8,667 nt of DNA from Flavobacteriales bacterium. GTDB lineage: Bacteria; Bacteroidota; Bacteroidia; Flavobacteriales; Flavobacteriaceae. Positions 6,811-8,667 of the stretch are shown in pieces. Position 1 is the first letter of the stretch; each line of letters starts with the position of its first letter. A program made the position numbers and the translations under genes. The stretch spans positions 1 to 8,667 of the forward strand of contig QIIH01000369.1 of assembly GCA_003229235.1 (NCBI GenBank), given 5' to 3'. A model generated the notes under the pieces. The model had not been told where the DNA came from, did not search any database, and saw only the letters and a list, made by a program, of their open reading frames with translations.

Positions 6811-6914
6811 GGGCGTTCCAGAGAAGTAGCCCAGAAGTAGAGCAAAGCTCACTACAGGGCTCTTCACCGTCGGGCTCTTCGCGCTACACGGTAGCTTGCT
6901 GCGACCCCTAACGC
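6811..6914. repeat. Palindromic intergenic element with short terminal inverted repeats
   Basis: The element begins GGGCGTT (6811-6817) and ends CCTAACGC (to 6914), so GCGTT/AACGC (6813-6817 and 6910-6914) form a short terminal inverted repeat. Inside is a compound hairpin with three paired blocks: GCCC/GGGC (6829-6832 with 6857-6860), GTA/TAC (6837-6839 with 6853-6855) and GAGC/GCTC (6840-6843 with 6847-6850). A second hairpin is GCTAC-ACG-GTAGC (6883-6895). AGAAGTAG occurs twice (6822-6829, 6833-6840), as does GGGCTCTTC (6857-6865, 6872-6880). The layout resembles a non-autonomous REP-like element. No associated transposase lies in the window. Confidence 0.55.
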
Positions 6915-6925
6915 GAATCTTTGTT

Positions 6926-6978
6926 TTGCCTGCGCGGCAATCTGGCTCGTTCGCTAAAAACATCCACTGGATGTTTTT
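6926..6978. repeat. Two adjacent hairpins, the second terminator-like
   Basis: TTGCC-TGCGC-GGCAA (6926-6940) is a perfect 5-bp stem. AAAAACATCC (6956-6965) pairs perfectly with GGATGTTTTT (6969-6978) across a 3-base ACT loop, with T residues continuing to 6979. The second could act as a bidirectional terminator between rng and the downstream gene, but it sits inside the repeat mosaic and may simply be part of a mobile palindromic unit. Confidence 0.6.
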
Positions 6979-6994
6979 TATACGCTCCGTCCCT

Positions 6995-7104
6995 ATCGCT
7001 AGCGCAAGGTTTAATTTACAACCAATATCCATTTTTATCTCCCCTACTTTTTTCCACTGCGCCTTCGCGTAGCCGCTTCGGCAGAGCGAGGTTGCTGAAA
7101 AAAG
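6995..7104 (+). repeat. 110-bp direct repeat, copy 1
   Basis: Positions 6995-7104 match 8558-8667 in the same orientation at a constant offset of 1563 bases, with two differences (A7006/G8569 and A7013/G8576), so 108 of 110 identical. The left boundary is sharp: bases before 6995 and 8558 do not match. It starts with the 8-bp palindrome CGCTAGCG (6997-7004) and includes the left arm of a large hairpin (7043-7054) and the small stem GCCG-CTT-CGGC (7072-7082). With copy 2 it brackets the exported-protein gene. Confidence 0.95.
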
Positions 7105-7133
7105 GGCAGAGCGAGGTTGCTGAAAAAAGTAGG
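7043..7133. repeat. Large imperfect hairpin inside the mosaic
   Basis: The outer arms CCTACTTTTTTC (7043-7054) and GAAAAAAGTAGG (7122-7133) are a perfect 12-bp inverted repeat. Inside, CCTTCGC (7062-7068) can pair with GCGAGG (7086-7091) through one bulged T, and GCCG/CGGC (7072-7075 with 7079-7082) closes a CTT loop. The 25-bp tandem duplication lies in the right half, so the outer right arm belongs to the second duplicate. The first duplicate also offers GAAAAAAG (7097-7104) as a shorter alternative partner. Confidence 0.75.
7080..7129 (+). repeat. 25-bp perfect tandem duplication
   Basis: Positions 7080-7104 and 7105-7129 are identical 25-base units beginning GGCAGAGCGAGG and ending TGAAAAAAG. 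The unit forms the right flank of the hairpin above. Copy 2 of the long repeat ends at the window edge after one unit, so it cannot be seen whether it is also doubled there. Replication slippage at a hairpin is the simplest origin. Confidence 0.95.
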
Positions 7134-7159
7134 CAAAAAAATCTTAGGTGCAGCGAATC

Positions 7160-7185
7160 GGTTTTCGCCCTATTCGGGCAAAACC
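7160..7185. repeat. Hairpin GGTTTT(C)GCCC / GGGCAAAACC
   Basis: GGTTTTCGCCC (7160-7170) pairs with GGGCAAAACC (7176-7185) over a TATTC loop with one bulged C, giving a 10-bp stem. The flanks continue as a weaker palindrome (GCGAATC on the left, CAATCG on the right). It lacks a T tract and so is a structural repeat rather than a terminator. Confidence 0.7.
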
Positions 7186-7264
7186 AATCGTCATTCCTGA
7201 GTCGCCCGGCTCCTGCTTCGCAGCTTTCGGCGTGCGACATCGAACCTGCGCGACTGTCAAGAAA

Positions 7265-7279
7265 ATGTCTAGTAGACAT
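7265..7279. repeat. 15-base palindrome ATGTCTAGTAGACAT
   Basis: ATGTCTA and TAGACAT flank a single G in perfect symmetry (as RNA a 6-bp stem with an AGT loop). It could be an operator-like dyad or a further REP-type palindrome. It is about 170 bp upstream of the exported-protein gene, too far for simple repression at that gene's start, so I favour a mosaic palindrome. Confidence 0.5.
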
Positions 7280-7360
7280 ATTAGTGAAGGGCAAGCGTTG
7301 AAGGAGCGGGAAACATGACTCGGTATCGATGGGGTTCAAACGTGTTAATTGTACTCCAGA

Positions 7361-7392
7361 TTGATAAATCCAGCATTAAATTCATATATTTA
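7361..7392 (+). promoter_or_regulatory. Candidate promoter of the exported-protein gene
   Basis: TTG at 7361-7363 and TATATTTA at 7385-7392 are 21 bases apart, within the 17-23 range of flavobacterial promoters, with only the final G of TAnnTTTG replaced by A. The start point would be near 7398, leaving a leader of about 50 bases. A second TATATTTA at 7427-7434 lacks a well-spaced -33 element. The region is very AT-rich, so either match can be accidental. Confidence 0.35.
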
Positions 7393-7448
7393 TAGAATAT
7401 ACTTCCCGTTTATTGTTTCATCTCTTTATATTTAAAAAATTCAAAAAA

Positions 7449-8411
7449 ATGAAGAAAATATTCTCATTAATAATCATTTTTTGTTCATTTTATGCTAGTA
7501 CTGCACAAGTTAATATTGGAAAAAGTAGGACTCCTACAAATTTATATGTGGTAGAACATAACGATAAAAAATTTAACTTTTTTGAAAGCACAAATACCGT
7601 TTTTATAGTGCCTGACGTGCTGGACCTTACTATTTTAGAAACGCACATTAAGTCAATTTGGACATATAACGAGATTGTATTTATTAACCAAGAAGAATAC
7701 GACACCAACAAGGCTAATTACTTTAAGGATAACTTAATGTTAATCTTTATGGAAAATGTGAGTTATCAAAAAGTAGAAGTCGGGACTGCGAAAACTGGAG
7801 CAACATTTATGAATGCCACCATGTATGTTCATGCCTATACAGACATCGAAAAAAACAAAAAAGGGAAGTATAAATACGATTCAGAAAATGTTGCCGAATT
7901 AGTTTTTACCTTAAGTAACTCGGCCAAGGCTAGATCTAAATCAGACATAGACGAACCATATGTACTTAACCTATACGAAGGATTTGTTAAGAATTTCATG
8001 CAAATTTTAAACGATAAACTCAAAGCTAGAGAGAGTCTCTCCGTTAGAGATGATTTTGTAAGTTCGAAAATTATCCAATTGCGAAAACAAAAATTATATG
8101 TTTCTGATTGGATATTGAGAAAATGGAATCCTTTTACCTTTTCTGTAGGTAAGGAACGTAGCGCAGAAGAAATATTTGAAGATTATCAATACGAGTATGA
8201 GCTTGTCGATGCTCAAACCTTGAGTGATATGATTCTTGAGGGACAAGATTTCTTGTATTTAATGCACACCCAATCTAATAGCGAAAAGATACTTTCTATA
8301 ATTAACGCACAAACCGGAAACATTGTCTATAATGCACATACCAACAATAGTTTTAACGTAAAAAGCAACGATATAAAAGCCTTGAATAAGGCTATAAAAA
8401 AAGGAAAGTAA
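7449..8411 (+). CDS. Exported protein of unknown function
   Basis: I do not recognise this 320-residue protein. The ATG at 7449 is preferred over the upstream TTG at 7413, because it begins a classic signal peptide: MKK, a hydrophobic core (IFSLIIIFCSFY) and the cleavage-like STAQ, with processing likely before or after Gln20. There is no lipobox cysteine, no further membrane segment and no C-terminal sorting domain of the type IX system. The mature part mixes beta-like stretches (NTVFIVPDVLDL 49-60; LMLIFMENV 96-104; NATMYVHAYTDI 122-133) with a charged middle containing KNKKGKYKYD (135-144). Residues 145-200 look helical and the end is a basic tail (KALNKAIKKGK). It is probably periplasmic. 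The gene stands alone, is markedly AT-rich, has no clear terminator and is bracketed by 110-bp direct repeats, all consistent with an accessory gene. Confidence 0.85.
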   Translation: MKKIFSLIIIFCSFYASTAQVNIGKSRTPTNLYVVEHNDKKFNFFESTNTVFIVPDVLDLTILETHIKSIWTYNEIVFINQEEYDTNKANYFKDNLMLIFMENVSYQKVEVGTAKTGATFMNATMYVHAYTDIEKNKKGKYKYDSENVAELVFTLSNSAKARSKSDIDEPYVLNLYEGFVKNFMQILNDKLKARESLSVRDDFVSSKIIQLRKQKLYVSDWILRKWNPFTFSVGKERSAEEIFEDYQYEYELVDAQTLSDMILEGQDFLYLMHTQSNSEKILSIINAQTGNIVYNAHTNNSFNVKSNDIKALNKAIKKGK

Positions 8412-8557
8412 AGGGCATCTATACTTCAAATACTATACAATTTAATTGTTGATTGTGGGCATTCTTGACACACTTACACTGAGGCTTGCTCCTCCGCTAA
8501 TGCTTCGGCGGCACGCAGACGAAGTGTACAAAACTGCGCTTGAATGATGTCGTTACA
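8412..8557. other. Intergenic stretch after the exported-protein gene
   Basis: No gene or convincing terminator is visible here. ACAATTTAATTGT (8437-8449) is a small palindrome without a T tract. Further on, GC content rises: ACACTT (8470-8475) and AAGTGT (8522-8527) are inverted around a segment with a CCGC/GCGG pair (8494-8497 with 8508-8511). This resembles the palindromic mosaic left of the gene, but with a different sequence. It leads directly into copy 2 of the long repeat. Confidence 0.5.
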
Positions 8558-8667
8558 ATCGCTAGCGCGAGGTTTGATTTACAACCAATATCCATTTTTA
8601 TCTCCCCTACTTTTTTCCACTGCGCCTTCGCGTAGCCGCTTCGGCAGAGCGAGGTTGCTGAAAAAAG
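8558..8667 (+). repeat. 110-bp direct repeat, copy 2 (runs into the window edge)
   Basis: This is identical to 6995-7104 except at 8569 and 8576. The match continues to the last base of the window, so its true right end is unknown, and the outer right arm of the large hairpin lies beyond the edge. The sequence left of 8558 is unrelated to that left of copy 1. The repeat is thus a defined module joined to different flanks, as expected for a dispersed intergenic element. Confidence 0.95.

Larger units (their letters stand above)
6781..7448. other. Gene-free, GC-rich palindrome mosaic between rng and the exported-protein gene
   Basis: This 668-base stretch has no gene I believe in. From about 6811 to 7320 it is clearly richer in G+C than its surroundings: by hand count 39 of 60 bases at 7201-7260, against 11 of 60 at 7441-7500. 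It is packed with imperfect inverted repeats, listed separately, and contains the first 110-bp direct repeat and a 25-bp tandem duplication. Open frames across it on both strands follow the palindromes, have odd composition and no homology I recognise, so I treat them as chance. At 7280-7360 I see no hairpin, although the GC-rich sequence continues to about 7340. From about 7362 to 7448 the sequence turns AT-rich and serves as the leader of the next gene. The organisation resembles REP/BIME-like intergenic mosaics, which are common in flavobacterial genomes. Confidence 0.7.

Noticed and set aside
6805..7032. 75-codon minus-strand open frame in the palindrome mosaic
   Set aside because: It runs through repeat modules and several hairpins, and its composition follows the GC-rich repeats. 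Its first part recurs in copy 2 and there diverges to a different end, as expected for a frame created by a dispersed repeat.
6995..7133. CRISPR array
   Set aside because: The tandem units are directly adjacent without spacers and there are only two; no cas gene is present.
6921..7301. 126-codon plus-strand open frame
   Set aside because: It needs an internal start in the repeat mosaic, overlaps both minus-strand frames and has low-complexity, repeat-driven composition.
7016..7339. 107-codon minus-strand open frame
   Set aside because: It covers the tandem duplication and hairpins, is overlapped by a plus-strand frame of similar length, and has no domain, leader or promoter of note.
7413..7448. 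TTG start adding twelve residues to the exported protein
   Set aside because: It would bury a standard signal peptide behind an extra basic, aromatic segment; the ATG at 7449 gives a normal leader.
8497..8595. 32-residue minus-strand frame starting in repeat copy 2
   Set aside because: Its first codons are the same repeat-derived sequence as in copy 1 and the rest lies in an intergenic palindrome; there is no sign of a conserved peptide.
6811..8667. Integron cassette with attC sites
   Set aside because: GCGTT/AACGC ends are suggestive, but I find no matching RYYYAAC and GTTRRRY core pair, and no integrase is in the window.
6811..8667. Insertion sequence or transposon with its own transposase
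   Set aside because: No transposase-like protein is encoded; the only gene between the repeats encodes an exported protein, and the long repeats are direct rather than inverted.

Overview
The window looks like a chromosomal segment of a member of the Flavobacteriaceae (phylum Bacteroidetes). The evidence is the gliding-motility pair gldE-gldD next to ssb and mutY, AT-rich leaders without Shine-Dalgarno sequences, promoters of the Bacteroidetes type (TTG ... TAnnTTTG), and flavobacterial versions of HU, SSB and RNase G. No tRNA, rRNA, transposase, phage gene or CRISPR array is visible.

Layout. Positions 1-54 hold the possible start of a leftward gene that leaves the window. Positions 91-4482 carry a leftward block. 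In transcription order it is mutY (adenine glycosylase), ssb (single-strand DNA-binding protein), gldE (CNNM/CBS membrane protein), gldD (gliding lipoprotein) and an EamA/DMT-family exporter. ssb has its own near-perfect promoter overlapping the mutY stop codon. ssb-gldE are 15 bp apart, gldE-gldD overlap by 4 bp, and the exporter follows 51 bp after gldD, so ssb-gldE-gldD (perhaps with the exporter) is probably one operon. From the divergent region at 4483-4603 a rightward block starts: an HU-family protein, a 29-residue extremely basic protein that is too short for most gene finders, an intrinsic terminator, a roughly 160-base structured leader, and rng (RNase G family), closed by a strong terminator at 6742-6776.

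Positions 6781-7448 differ from the rest. This is a GC-rich, gene-free mosaic of imperfect palindromes containing a 25-bp tandem duplication and the first copy of a 110-bp direct repeat. The second copy (108/110 identical) ends exactly at the window edge. Between the two copies lies one very AT-rich gene for an exported protein of 320 residues that I do not recognise. This repeat-bounded gene is the accessory part of the window.

The core genes concern DNA repair and replication, nucleoid structure, translation and RNA processing, and gliding motility. I see no clear new multi-gene system. The points most worth a second look are the tiny basic protein, the repeat-bounded exported protein with its palindrome mosaic, and the family deviations in RNase G (no Zn-link cysteines) and HU (no intercalating proline).
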